Shown here: piece by piece, positions 8,486 through 17,900 of the stretch
How the letters are laid out: every line of letters begins with the position of its first letter
Position numbering within the stretch: position 1 is the stretch's first letter
DNA from: a virus
Length of the DNA: 31,300 nt
Direction: 5' to 3' (one strand)
Virus record (IMG/VR): IMGVR_UViG_3300032665_000134
Coordinates: 1 to 31,300 of that record
The notes under the pieces: model-generated
What the model was told of the DNA's origin: nothing
Database searches by the model: none
The model's input: only the letters and a program-made list of their open reading frames with translations
Position numbers and translations under genes: made by a program

Positions 8486-10495
8486 ATGGCTATTTCCAAT
8501 ACCAGTATTCTAATCAAACGATCATTAACAACAGGAAGACCACCTTCTGCACAACAAGGTGAATTTGCATATTCATATGCATCTAACACCCTATTCATTG
8601 GTACTCCCGGTGGTAATGGTGTTGTCAATGTTGGTGGTCAATATTATACATCAACATTAGATGCATCAACAAGTTCCAATACATTAAATACTCTCGTTAA
8701 AAGAGATGGATCTGGTGGTTTTTCTGGTCAATTATATGGAAATTCCAATACAGCATCATATTTACAGACACCACAGAATTTTTCAATATCAGGTGGTGAT
8801 ATTACTGCATCTACCCAATCTTTTGGTGGAACAAATGCTGTAACACTTAATGCATCATTAAATACTATTTCTGGTCTGACTGCTGGATATTATGGTGGTT
8901 CAACTTCATCTGGTTCAACTATACCAGTAGTTCAAGTTGCAGCAAATGGACGAATAATGTCTATTGCAAATACATCAGTATCAAGTTCATTCAATATTTC
9001 AGACGGAACTAATTCCAAACAAATACAATCGGGTAATACTTTTTACCATTTAGGTACATCTGGTGTTATAACAACGGTATCACAAAATACCGTAACCTTC
9101 AGTACTGACAATACAGTTGCTCGTACCAATACAACATCAGTTGGTCCACAAACATTCTTAACAGACATTAATTTACCAACTAACAATATGTCTGTTGGTG
9201 GTACATTATATGTTTCTAATTTAAGTGTTTCTGGAAACGTTAATTATGCCAATGTTACATCAACATTGAATATTGGCGATCCAATGATTTACTTGGCATC
9301 TAACAACTCAAGCGACTTAGTTGATATCGGTTTCGTTGGTCACATTGTTGGTACTGGTAGTTCTCAAACCTCACATTACCAACATCTTGGTTTTGTTCGT
9401 GACTATAATGATAGAAAATGGAAACTGTTCTCTAACGTATCTCCTGAACCATCATCAACAGTTGTATTTGATGCTAATACAATTTATGATGTAATCAAAG
9501 TTGGTGGTGTTGATGTATCTGGTGGTGATGTTCTTTCTGCAAACTTATTGTCAACATCAACATTAATTGCAACGAAAGCAAACACTACAAATGATTTAGC
9601 TGTTGGTGGTAATGCATATATCGCTGGTGGTATCTCATTTACTACTGCTAATGCTACTTATGTAAACGTTTCTTCTGGTATAGTTTCATATGGACCATAT
9701 GCTGGACCATATGTTGATGGTACTGTATTAGATTACACAACTGGTGTAGGTCGTTTAACTGTTGGTGCTTCCGATGGATTTACAATCTATAATGGTGGTA
9801 CTGGTGCTCGTAACGCGTTACTTGCTATCAACTCATCAGGAAATATTACTACAGGTACATGGACCGGATCAACTATTGGTGTTGCTTATGGTGGTACTGG
9901 TAATACAACATTTGCACCATCAGGAATTCTGATTGGTAATGGTACTGGTGCATTACAGACACTTTCAAACACTTCAAGTTCTGGTACTTACGGTTCTGCT
10001 TCTTATCTTCCAGTCGTAACTGTTGATGGTTATGGTCGTGTCTCTTCAGTATCCAATACTGCAATTGGTATAGACCAATCACAGGTAACAACTGGTATAT
10101 TCCCAATTGCTCGTGGTGGTACAAACAACAATACATTTACGAATAATTCATTAACATTCTTTAATGGAACTAGTATTGTTTCTCTTGCTAACGTATCATT
10201 TACTGCGACAGGAACAGGAGCAACCAATAATACTATAACATCAATAACCGTTGATAACTTTGGTCGTACAAGTGCGTTAACTTATTCAGCAATTTCTGGA
10301 TTGACTGTATCTCAAGGTGGTACTGGTACAAACAATATTACACAAAATGGTGTTGTTTTTGGTAATGGTACTGCTAGTTTGGGTGTGACCGCAGTGGCAG
10401 GAATTAGTGATCAAACATGGAGCAATCAAATCCTTACTGTTACTAATGCTGGAGTACCTGTTTGGTCATCAGCAATGGATGGTGGTTCTTTTTAA
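8486..10495 (+). CDS. Tail fibre with GGTG repeats and C-terminal DGGSF (669 aa)
   Basis: The start is preceded by ACGGG. Residues 1-55 (SNTSILIKRSLTTGRPPS, then GEFAYSYASNTLFIG) look like the N-terminal virion-binding module found in many phage fibres and in Mtd-type proteins. Residues about 260-330 hold a module (GDPMIYLASNN, VDIGFVG, LGFVRDYNDRKWKLFSN) also present in the giant fibre at 14910. Residues about 465-640 contain three GGTG/GGTN repeats (GGTGNTTFAPSGILIGNGTG and variants), typical of phage side-fibre shafts. There is no S74 domain; the protein instead ends in SAMDGGSF. It is probably a trimeric fibre or fibre shaft; receptor is unknown. Confidence 0.8.
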   Translation: MAISNTSILIKRSLTTGRPPSAQQGEFAYSYASNTLFIGTPGGNGVVNVGGQYYTSTLDASTSSNTLNTLVKRDGSGGFSGQLYGNSNTASYLQTPQNFSISGGDITASTQSFGGTNAVTLNASLNTISGLTAGYYGGSTSSGSTIPVVQVAANGRIMSIANTSVSSSFNISDGTNSKQIQSGNTFYHLGTSGVITTVSQNTVTFSTDNTVARTNTTSVGPQTFLTDINLPTNNMSVGGTLYVSNLSVSGNVNYANVTSTLNIGDPMIYLASNNSSDLVDIGFVGHIVGTGSSQTSHYQHLGFVRDYNDRKWKLFSNVSPEPSSTVVFDANTIYDVIKVGGVDVSGGDVLSANLLSTSTLIATKANTTNDLAVGGNAYIAGGISFTTANATYVNVSSGIVSYGPYAGPYVDGTVLDYTTGVGRLTVGASDGFTIYNGGTGARNALLAINSSGNITTGTWTGSTIGVAYGGTGNTTFAPSGILIGNGTGALQTLSNTSSSGTYGSASYLPVVTVDGYGRVSSVSNTAIGIDQSQVTTGIFPIARGGTNNNTFTNNSLTFFNGTSIVSLANVSFTATGTGATNNTITSITVDNFGRTSALTYSAISGLTVSQGGTGTNNITQNGVVFGNGTASLGVTAVAGISDQTWSNQILTVTNAGVPVWSSAMDGGSF

Positions 10496-10503
10496 TCTTA
10501 CTA

Positions 10504-10509
10504 TATAAT
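10504..10509 (+). promoter_or_regulatory. Possible sigma70-type -10 element
   Basis: TATAAT in the 37-base gap before the coiled-coil gene at 10533, which also has a strong AGGAG. No good -35 hexamer is visible at the expected spacing, so this may only be AT-rich spacer. Confidence 0.25.
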
Positions 10510-10532
10510 TATTTGATCATAGGAGTTTTGTT

Positions 10533-11063
10533 ATGAGTAATGAAAAGTATGTGAATTATTATATTGAAACATTAACTAGCGTTATGAATGACGCAATTAT
10601 TAATAATGTTTCCTTACAAGCAAATTCTAAAGTTATTGATGATGTTATATTAGAACAATCAAAAGTAATAGAAGAATTGAAACAACATATAGAATCAATG
10701 AATCAATTGGAAAACAATCAGATTGATTCATTGAATAACACCATAAATACTCTTAATGCTGAGATTTTTAATTTAAGAGTTGAGATTAATAATTCAAACA
10801 AATTAAAAGTTGAATATGATAATACTAAAAATCAAATTCAACATTTAGATACCTTTAGAAATGAATTATTGAAATCACAAAAAGAAAATGAAAATATTCG
10901 GTTAGAATATGAATATAAAATAAAAGGACTAGAAGAAAGGATTGAATATTTGCAATTATCTCCAGCGAAAAGAAAAAAGATTGATGAATCACAATCAAAT
11001 AATAAAACCACAATTTCTACTACATTAGAAGTAGAAGGTGTAAAAGATGGTGGAAGTTTTTAA
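10533..11063 (+). CDS. Coiled-coil structural/assembly protein ending in DGGSF (176 aa)
   Basis: The ATG follows AGGAG at good spacing. After a 35-residue N-terminal segment (YVNYYIETLTSVMNDAIINN) the protein is nearly all helix, with heptad-spaced Leu/Ile from about residue 40 to 140 (KVIEELKQHIESMNQL, INTLNAEIFNLRVEI, LEERIEYLQL) and then the basic stretch SPAKRKKIDES. A flexible Ser/Thr-rich tail ends in VKDGGSF. I recall similar proteins with QHLDTFRNELLK and YLQLxPAKRKKI in T4-like cyanophages, where they are uncharacterised. The C-terminus repeats that of the preceding fibre, so the two may dock to the same partner; that is inference. Confidence 0.75.
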   Translation: MSNEKYVNYYIETLTSVMNDAIINNVSLQANSKVIDDVILEQSKVIEELKQHIESMNQLENNQIDSLNNTINTLNAEIFNLRVEINNSNKLKVEYDNTKNQIQHLDTFRNELLKSQKENENIRLEYEYKIKGLEERIEYLQLSPAKRKKIDESQSNNKTTISTTLEVEGVKDGGSF

Positions 11064-11067
11064 ATAA

Positions 11068-13782
11068 ATGTCAGTTGCAAATACCACAATTATATTAAAG
11101 AAATCTGGTTCTACCGGAAATGTACCATCATCATTAAATTATGGTGAAACAGCATTAAACTATGCTGATGGTAAACTTTACTATAAAAATTCTCTTGGTA
11201 GTATTGCATATATCACCAATAGTCAATCATTTGCAACAATCAATGCAAATAGTTCACTAATACTCGCTAGTTCTCCCACAGATACATTATCTATTGTTCC
11301 CGGACAAAATATATTCATATCTGCATGTACAGCAACTAAGACTATTACAATTAGTGCTAATGCAACTGGTGGAGGCGAGTCAACATTAGCACAAGCGGCA
11401 TTTAATCAAGCAAATTCAGCCAGTTCAAATACTATCTATACACAAGGTGTAGATGCTACACAAAATACTTGGATTTCTAGTAATAATAGTTATTTTCAAG
11501 GAGCATTGAATGCAACTAATACTAGTATATCTAATGCTAACACGTTCTTACAAGCAAATGATGCATTAACATTATCTGCTGCTTTTTCTTATACTAATAG
11601 TGCAAACTCATCAATACAAGGTAATATATCATACTTAACTGGTGTTAATAATACACAAAATACTTGGATTTCTGCAAATAGTATCTATTCTCAAGCATCA
11701 TTTGGACAAGCAAATAGTGCTTCTGCAAATACAATATACATTCAGAACAATCTGAATACTGCTAATGCTAATATTGCATATATTCTTGGAGTAGATATTA
11801 CTCAAAACAATAGATTATCTACAGTAGAATCAAATACAGTATATACATTCGGTGTTGATGCACAACAAAATACTTGGATTTCTAGTAATAATAGTTATTT
11901 TCAAGGAGCATTGAATACTGCTAATGCCAATACAGTATATATTCAGAGCGGTCTTAATACTGCTAATGCTAATATAGCATATATTCTGAGTGTAGATGCT
12001 ACACAAAATACTTGGATTTCTAGTAATAATGCTTATTTCCAAGGAGCATTGAATGCAACTAATACTAGTATATCTACATCAAATACATTTTTACAAGCAA
12101 ATATAATATCTGGACTTGCTAGTGCTAAATCATACTCAGATGCTTCTAATACATCAATACAAGGTAATATATCATACTTAACTGGTGTTAATAACACACA
12201 AAATACTTGGATTAGTTCTAATGTAGCATATATTTCTGGTGTAGATGTAACACAGAACACAAGATTAGGTGTAGTAGAAGCAAACACCATTTACATTCAG
12301 AACAATCTGAATACTGCTAATGCTAATATTGCATATATTCTTGGAGTAGATATTACTCAAAATACTGCTATTGGTAATGCTAACACATTAGCACAAACAT
12401 CATTTAGTATTGCTTCTAGTGCCAGCTCTAATACAATCTATACTCAAGGTGTTGATGCTACCCAGAACACTTGGATTAGTGCTAATGTAGCATATATTCT
12501 TGGTGTAGATGCACAACAGAACACTTGGATTAGTGCTAATAATAGTTATTTCCAAGGTGTCACAAATCAACAAAATACTTGGATTTCTGCAAATAGCATT
12601 TATTCTCAATCATCGTTTGGACAAGCAAATAGTGCTTCTGCAAATACAATATACATTCAAAATAATTTGAATACTGCTAATGCTAATATTGCATATATTC
12701 TTGGAGTAGATATTGCTCAAAACAATAGATTATCTACAGTAGAATCAAATACAGTATATACATTCGGTGTTGATGCACAACAAAATACTAATATTACTGG
12801 TGTAGGTACATTTGCTCAAGCAGCATATAATACTGCAAATACTGATGTAACAAGTATTAATACTACGCCAGGAACATATGGGAGTACAACAGTTGTTCCA
12901 GTAATAAATCTATTAGCAAATGGTAGAGTATCATCAATAACAAATACATCAATATCCACATCTGCTAATAATCTAACTGGTGCAATACCAAGTACAGTTC
13001 TTGGTGCTAACTCATTATACATTGGTACTACAACAATTGCATTGAATCGTGCTAGTGCATCTCAAGCATTAACTGGTATCATTTCAATAGACGGTGGAGC
13101 ACCAGCAGGACAGTTAACTGGTTCTACATTAAGTTCTAATGTCACTTCTTCTAGTTTGACTTCAGTAGGAACAATAACATCAGGAACATGGTCTGGTTCT
13201 TTTGGTGCTGTATCTGGTGCCAACTTAACTACTTTAAATGCATCCAATCTATCTTCTGGTACTGTATCTACTGCACAATTAGGTTCTGGTACTGCAAATT
13301 CAACAACATACCTAAGAGGTGATAGTACTTGGCAGGTTATTTCTGCATCAGGTGGTGGTGCAACAATCACCGATGATACAACAACCAATGCTACAAGATA
13401 TGTAACACTGACAAATGCTACATCTGGTACTATGTCTGTTGCAAATACTTCATCATCAAAATTGTACTTCAATCCAAGTACAGGTACATTATCTTCAACA
13501 GTATTTAACTCATTGTCTGATGCGTCACAAAAGACAAACATCAAGATAATTGAAAACGCAACAGACACTATCAATCAAATAGAAGGGGTTGAGTTTGATT
13601 GGGTAGACAATGGTGAAAAATCATCTGGTGTAATCGCACAACAATTAGAAAAGATATTACCACATTTAATATCAAATAATGATGGTATCAAGAGTGTTAA
13701 CTATTCTGGTTTAATTGCATACTTGATACAATCCAATAAAGAATTAACAGAGAGAATAGAGAAATTGGAGAATATGATATAG
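11068..13782 (+). CDS. Tail fibre with coiled-coil repeats and S74 chaperone (904 aa)
   Basis: It starts four bases after the previous stop. The N-terminus (ANTTIILKKSGSTGNVPSS, then YGETALNYADGKLYY) is the same type of attachment module as in the 8486 fibre. Residues about 120-580 are Asn/Ala-rich repeats (GVDATQNTWISSNNSYFQGA, NTFLQAN, SASANTIYIQNNLNTANANI), probably a trimeric coiled coil. A beta-rich part (YGSTTVVPVINLLANGRVSS) is nearly identical in the giant fibre, with a 95-base identical DNA tract. The C-terminal S74 domain has Ser817-Asp818 (SLSDASQKTNI) and SSGVIAQQLEKILPHLI; the usual Arg-Leu after the cleavage Asp is replaced (DASQK). Self-cleavage is expected from the family but not certain here. 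Confidence 0.83.
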   Translation: MSVANTTIILKKSGSTGNVPSSLNYGETALNYADGKLYYKNSLGSIAYITNSQSFATINANSSLILASSPTDTLSIVPGQNIFISACTATKTITISANATGGGESTLAQAAFNQANSASSNTIYTQGVDATQNTWISSNNSYFQGALNATNTSISNANTFLQANDALTLSAAFSYTNSANSSIQGNISYLTGVNNTQNTWISANSIYSQASFGQANSASANTIYIQNNLNTANANIAYILGVDITQNNRLSTVESNTVYTFGVDAQQNTWISSNNSYFQGALNTANANTVYIQSGLNTANANIAYILSVDATQNTWISSNNAYFQGALNATNTSISTSNTFLQANIISGLASAKSYSDASNTSIQGNISYLTGVNNTQNTWISSNVAYISGVDVTQNTRLGVVEANTIYIQNNLNTANANIAYILGVDITQNTAIGNANTLAQTSFSIASSASSNTIYTQGVDATQNTWISANVAYILGVDAQQNTWISANNSYFQGVTNQQNTWISANSIYSQSSFGQANSASANTIYIQNNLNTANANIAYILGVDIAQNNRLSTVESNTVYTFGVDAQQNTNITGVGTFAQAAYNTANTDVTSINTTPGTYGSTTVVPVINLLANGRVSSITNTSISTSANNLTGAIPSTVLGANSLYIGTTTIALNRASASQALTGIISIDGGAPAGQLTGSTLSSNVTSSSLTSVGTITSGTWSGSFGAVSGANLTTLNASNLSSGTVSTAQLGSGTANSTTYLRGDSTWQVISASGGGATITDDTTTNATRYVTLTNATSGTMSVANTSSSKLYFNPSTGTLSSTVFNSLSDASQKTNIKIIENATDTINQIEGVEFDWVDNGEKSSGVIAQQLEKILPHLISNNDGIKSVNYSGLIAYLIQSNKELTERIEKLENMI
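12772..12866 (+). repeat. 95-base exact repeat, copy 1 (partner 19245-19339)
   Basis: Every base matches the partner copy in the giant fibre gene, and similarity continues beyond both ends. Synonymous positions are also conserved, pointing to recent duplication or gene conversion between two fibre genes. Confidence 0.9.
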
Positions 13783-13788
13783 CAGATG

Positions 13789-13796
13789 AATAAATA
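13789..13796 (+). promoter_or_regulatory. Possible late promoter before gp15 gene
   Basis: AATAAATA (seven of eight to TATAAATA) lies in the 53-base gap before the gp15 homologue. It is enclosed by complementary arms AGCAGAT (13781-13787) and ATCTGCT (13820-13826), a 7-bp stem with a 32-base loop. The stem has no T-run of note, so termination is doubtful. Position supports a late promoter; the hairpin may be chance. Confidence 0.35.
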
Positions 13797-13835
13797 AGAA
13801 TGTTAATCATAATATTTCAATCTGCTTTGTTATAA

Positions 13836-14900
13836 ATGGCCATTACAAATAACAATAAAATAATAAGAAAATTAATAGTTGCCTTTGGCAATCTATTTAA
13901 TAATATCTCTCTTGTTAGGTACAACACTGATGGTACAGAACAGGAAAGATTCTTAGTGCCAATAACATATGCACCAAAAGAATTGTATGTTCAGAGATTA
14001 TCTTCTGACCCAGATTTAGATAAAAAAGTACAAATGACTCTTCCTAGAATGTCATATGAAATGATAGGGATGACATATGATTCTTCTAGAAAACAGAACA
14101 CTAATATTAAAAATTTTGCACAATCTGGTTCTTTATTCTCACAATATAATCCAGTTCCATATAATTTTGATTTTTCATTATTGATTTACACCAGAAACTT
14201 TGAAGATGTACATCAAATAGTAGAATATGTGTTACCGTTTTTTACTCCTGATTATACAATAAAAGTTAATCTAATACCAGAAATGGGCGTTACAAAAGAA
14301 ATTCCCATTGTATTAAATTCAACTGATCGTGAAGTTCTGTATGAGGGTGATAGAGAATCTGACCCAAGAATGATTGTGTGGACATTGAACTTTACTGTTA
14401 AAGGGTTTGTGTTTGGTAATATATCTAATGCTAATAAAGGTTTGATATTAAATTCAATAACACACATCTATAACGAAATAACACCAGACTCTGTTATCTA
14501 TTTTACTTTAGACCCAAATTCTGGAATGGGTACTTACACAATAGGTGAAATGGTTTATCAGGGGTATTCACTTACAACTGCAACTGCAACTGCACAAGTG
14601 GTGTCTTTTGATGATACAAATAACAACTTGTATTTAAACAATATACAAGGAAATTTTGTATCTAACTTACCTGTAATTGGTGTTAAATCAAAAGCATCAT
14701 ACAAATTTACATACTACAGTGCAATCACCATAAGTGAAACTCCATCTGTAACAATTGATATACTATCTGAATATGCAAATACAATAATAGATGAAGCAAA
14801 TAATCTACCAATACAGATACCAGTAGATATATACGACTATCCAAATTTGGCAAATACGTCAGACAATTTCGTTATTGTTACAAAAATAACAGAAACATAA
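13836..14900 (+). CDS. 15: Tail sheath stabiliser, T4 gp15 homologue with C-terminal extension (354 aa)
   Basis: The protein matches T4 gp15 over its first 210 residues: a start with small-hydrophobic FGNLFNNISLVRY, then VPITYAPKELYVQRL, TLPRMSYEMIGMTYDSSR, SQYNPVPYNFDFSLLIYTRN, QIVEYVLPFFTPDY and MIVWTLNFTVKGFVF, each with a recognisable T4 counterpart at the same spacing. In T4, gp15 caps the distal tail tube and sheath and joins the tail to the neck. The protein is about 80 residues longer than T4 gp15 (272). The extra C-terminal part contains a module (GMGTYTIGEMVYQGYSL, then TATAQVVSFD, LYLNNIQGNF) that occurs in other marine T4-like structural proteins as I recall. No clear ribosome binding site is seen at this ATG. 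Confidence 0.9.
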   Translation: MAITNNNKIIRKLIVAFGNLFNNISLVRYNTDGTEQERFLVPITYAPKELYVQRLSSDPDLDKKVQMTLPRMSYEMIGMTYDSSRKQNTNIKNFAQSGSLFSQYNPVPYNFDFSLLIYTRNFEDVHQIVEYVLPFFTPDYTIKVNLIPEMGVTKEIPIVLNSTDREVLYEGDRESDPRMIVWTLNFTVKGFVFGNISNANKGLILNSITHIYNEITPDSVIYFTLDPNSGMGTYTIGEMVYQGYSLTTATATAQVVSFDDTNNNLYLNNIQGNFVSNLPVIGVKSKASYKFTYYSAITISETPSVTIDILSEYANTIIDEANNLPIQIPVDIYDYPNLANTSDNFVIVTKITET

Positions 14901-14909
14901 AGGATCAAA

Positions 14910-17900
14910 ATGGCAGGTATAAAACTTTCACAATTACATAGACTAACATCATTAGATCCAGCATCTAATACCACTCTATTGTTAGCATCCGATGAGAGTT
15001 ACCCTTATTCATCTGTAACTTTTGGGTTGGACGCACTTTTCAATGCTCTAAACACATCATTAACCGCAGATGTATCACAGGCATTTAATAGAGCAAATGA
15101 TGCTATCATATTAGCACAGAACGCATATGATAATTCCAACACATATCTAGGTAAGATTGATTCTGCTAACACCTTCTTACAGGCAAATGATAGTCTGACA
15201 CTTTCCAGAGCAATTCAATACACAAATTCTGTTGTATCTTCTAATGTTTCATATGTTTCTGGGGTAGATATTGCACAGAACACCAACATATCTAATACAC
15301 AAGCTTGGTTGAGTTCCAACGTTGCTTACATTGCTGGCGTAGATGCTACCCAAAATACTAATATCAGCAATTTAAATACTTGGTTAAATTCTAATAACCA
15401 ATATAACACTGGTGTAAATGCTAGTCAGAATACTAATATTACTAACTTACAAAGTAATTTAAGTTCCAACGTATCATATATTGCTGGTGTAGATTCCACT
15501 CAAAATACTAATATTAGTAATCTTAATACATGGTTAAATTCTAACGTTGCTTACATTGCTGGTGTAGATTTAAGTCAGAATACTAACATAAACAACTTGA
15601 ATGCATGGTTAAATTCTAATGTTGCTTATATTGCTGGTGTAGATGCTACTCAGAATACCAATATCAGTAATCTACAAAATGCCTTAAATTCTAATGTATC
15701 GTATAATGATGGTGTTAATGTTTCCCAGAATACTAGCATCAGCAATTTAAATACTTGGTTAAATTCTAATGTATCATATGTTGCTGGTGTTGATTACACA
15801 CAGAATACTAATATATCTAACTTAGGTAATTGGTTAAATTCTAATGTATCATTTATTGCTGCTGTAGATGCTACTCAAAACTCATGGATTAGTTCTAATG
15901 TTGCATATTTTACGGGTGTTGATTTAAGTCAGAACACTAGTATTAGTAACTTACAAAGTGGTTTAAGTGCTAATGTTGTTTATATTGCTGGTGTAGATGC
16001 TCAACAAAACACATGGATTAGTTCTAATGTTGCATATTTTGTTGGTGTTGATAACAGTCAAAACACTAATCTACAAACAGCAAATACTTTCTTACAAGCA
16101 AATGATTTATTAACACTATCATCTGCTAAATCATACACAGACACATCAATATCTGGATTAAACAATTCTATATTAACATATGTTGGTGGTGTAGATGCTC
16201 AACAAAACACATGGATTAGTTCTAATGTTGCATATTTTGTTGGTGTTGATGCTACTCAGAATACTAATATAACAAATTTAACAACTTGGTTAAATGCTAA
16301 TGTTGTTTATACACAAAATATAAATGATAGTCAGAATACAAATATTAGTAATTTAAATACATGGTTAAGTTCCAATGTATCATATATTGCTGGTGTTGAT
16401 TTAAGTCAGAATACCAATATCAGTAATTTAAATACTTGGTTAAATTCTAACGTTTCTTATATTGCTGGTGTGGATTTAAGTCAGAATACTAATATTACTA
16501 ACTTACAAAGTAATTTAAGTTCTAACGTTTCTTATATTGCTGGTGTGGATTTAAGTCAGAATACTAATATTACTAACTTACAAAGTAATTTAAGTTCTAA
16601 TGTTGCTTACATTGCTGGTGTGGATGCTACACAGAATACCAATATCAGTAATTTAAATACATGGTTAAGTTCTAATGTTGCTTATATTGCTGGTGTAGAT
16701 TTAAGTCAGAATACTAATATCAGTAATTTAAATACTTGGTTAAATTCCAATAACCAATATAATACTGGTGTAAATGCTAGTCAGAATACAAGTATATCAA
16801 ATTTACAAAGTGGTTTAAGCGCCAATTTACTCTACATCAAAGGGGTAGATGATAGTCAAAACAACAGTATAACTAATACTCAATCGTGGTTAACTTCTAA
16901 TGTAGCATATTTACAATCCATAGAAAATTCACAGAATACCTATATTTCATCCGTATTCAATACTGCCAACGTTGGAAATACTTTTGTCAATTCTGGTGGA
17001 ACAGTTTTTGGCAGCGTCACTATATCCAATGATGCTTTGATTAAAGGAAACCTATCAGTATTAGGAACAACCACCACAACATATTCGTCATCTATTCAAG
17101 TAGGTGATTCATTATTATTACTTGCAAACAATAATACACTATCAGATTCTGTTGATATTGGATTTGTTGGTACATATAACGTTAGTGGTAATGCATACAC
17201 AGGACTTTTCCGTGATCCAATATTAAAAGAATACATCTTCTTCAAAAACTATACACCTAAAGTTCAGTCAAACACACTCATCAATATTGCTGATCCATCT
17301 TTTACATATTCAAATGTATATTCTGCATATTTCAAAGGAAATGTCATAGCTTCTAATGTTGTAGTTAATGGAACTGATATAATCAATTTCACAACATCTG
17401 TATTCAATACTCAAAACACTAATATAAGTAACCTCAATAGTTGGTTAAATTCTAATATTGCTTATATACAGAGTATTAATAATGCTCAAAACACAAACTT
17501 ACAGTCTGCTAACACCTTCTTACAAGCAAATGACTTATCAACATTAAATCAGGCAAATTATTATACTAATATAACAGTTGCTTCTAATTCTAGTTCTATA
17601 TTAGCATATGTTGGTGGGGTGGATGCTCAACAAAATACATGGATCAGTAGTAATGTTGCTTACATTGCTGGTGTTGATGCTACACAGAATACATGGATCA
17701 GTAGTAATGTTGCTTACATTGCTGGTGTTGATGCAACTCAAAATACTAATATCAGTAATTTAAATACTTGGATTAGTTCTAATGTATCATATATTGCTGG
17801 TGTTGATGCTACTCAAAATACCAATATCAGTAATTTAAATACATGGTTAAATTCTAATAACCAATATAACACTGGTGTAAACGCAAGTCAAAACACCAAT

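Noticed and set aside
11063-11070. AATAAATG resembling a late promoter
   Set aside because: It overlaps the start codon at 11068, so a transcript from it would start inside the gene.
13062-13574. 170-codon open frame on the minus strand
   Set aside because: It mirrors the S74 fibre coding region. Its valine/proline/aspartate-rich composition is what antisense of Thr/Ser/Gly-rich fibre codons gives, and no ribosome binding site or family motif is seen.
13831-13838. TATAAATG resembling a late promoter
   Set aside because: It contains the gp15 start codon; the upstream AATAAATA at 13789 is better placed.
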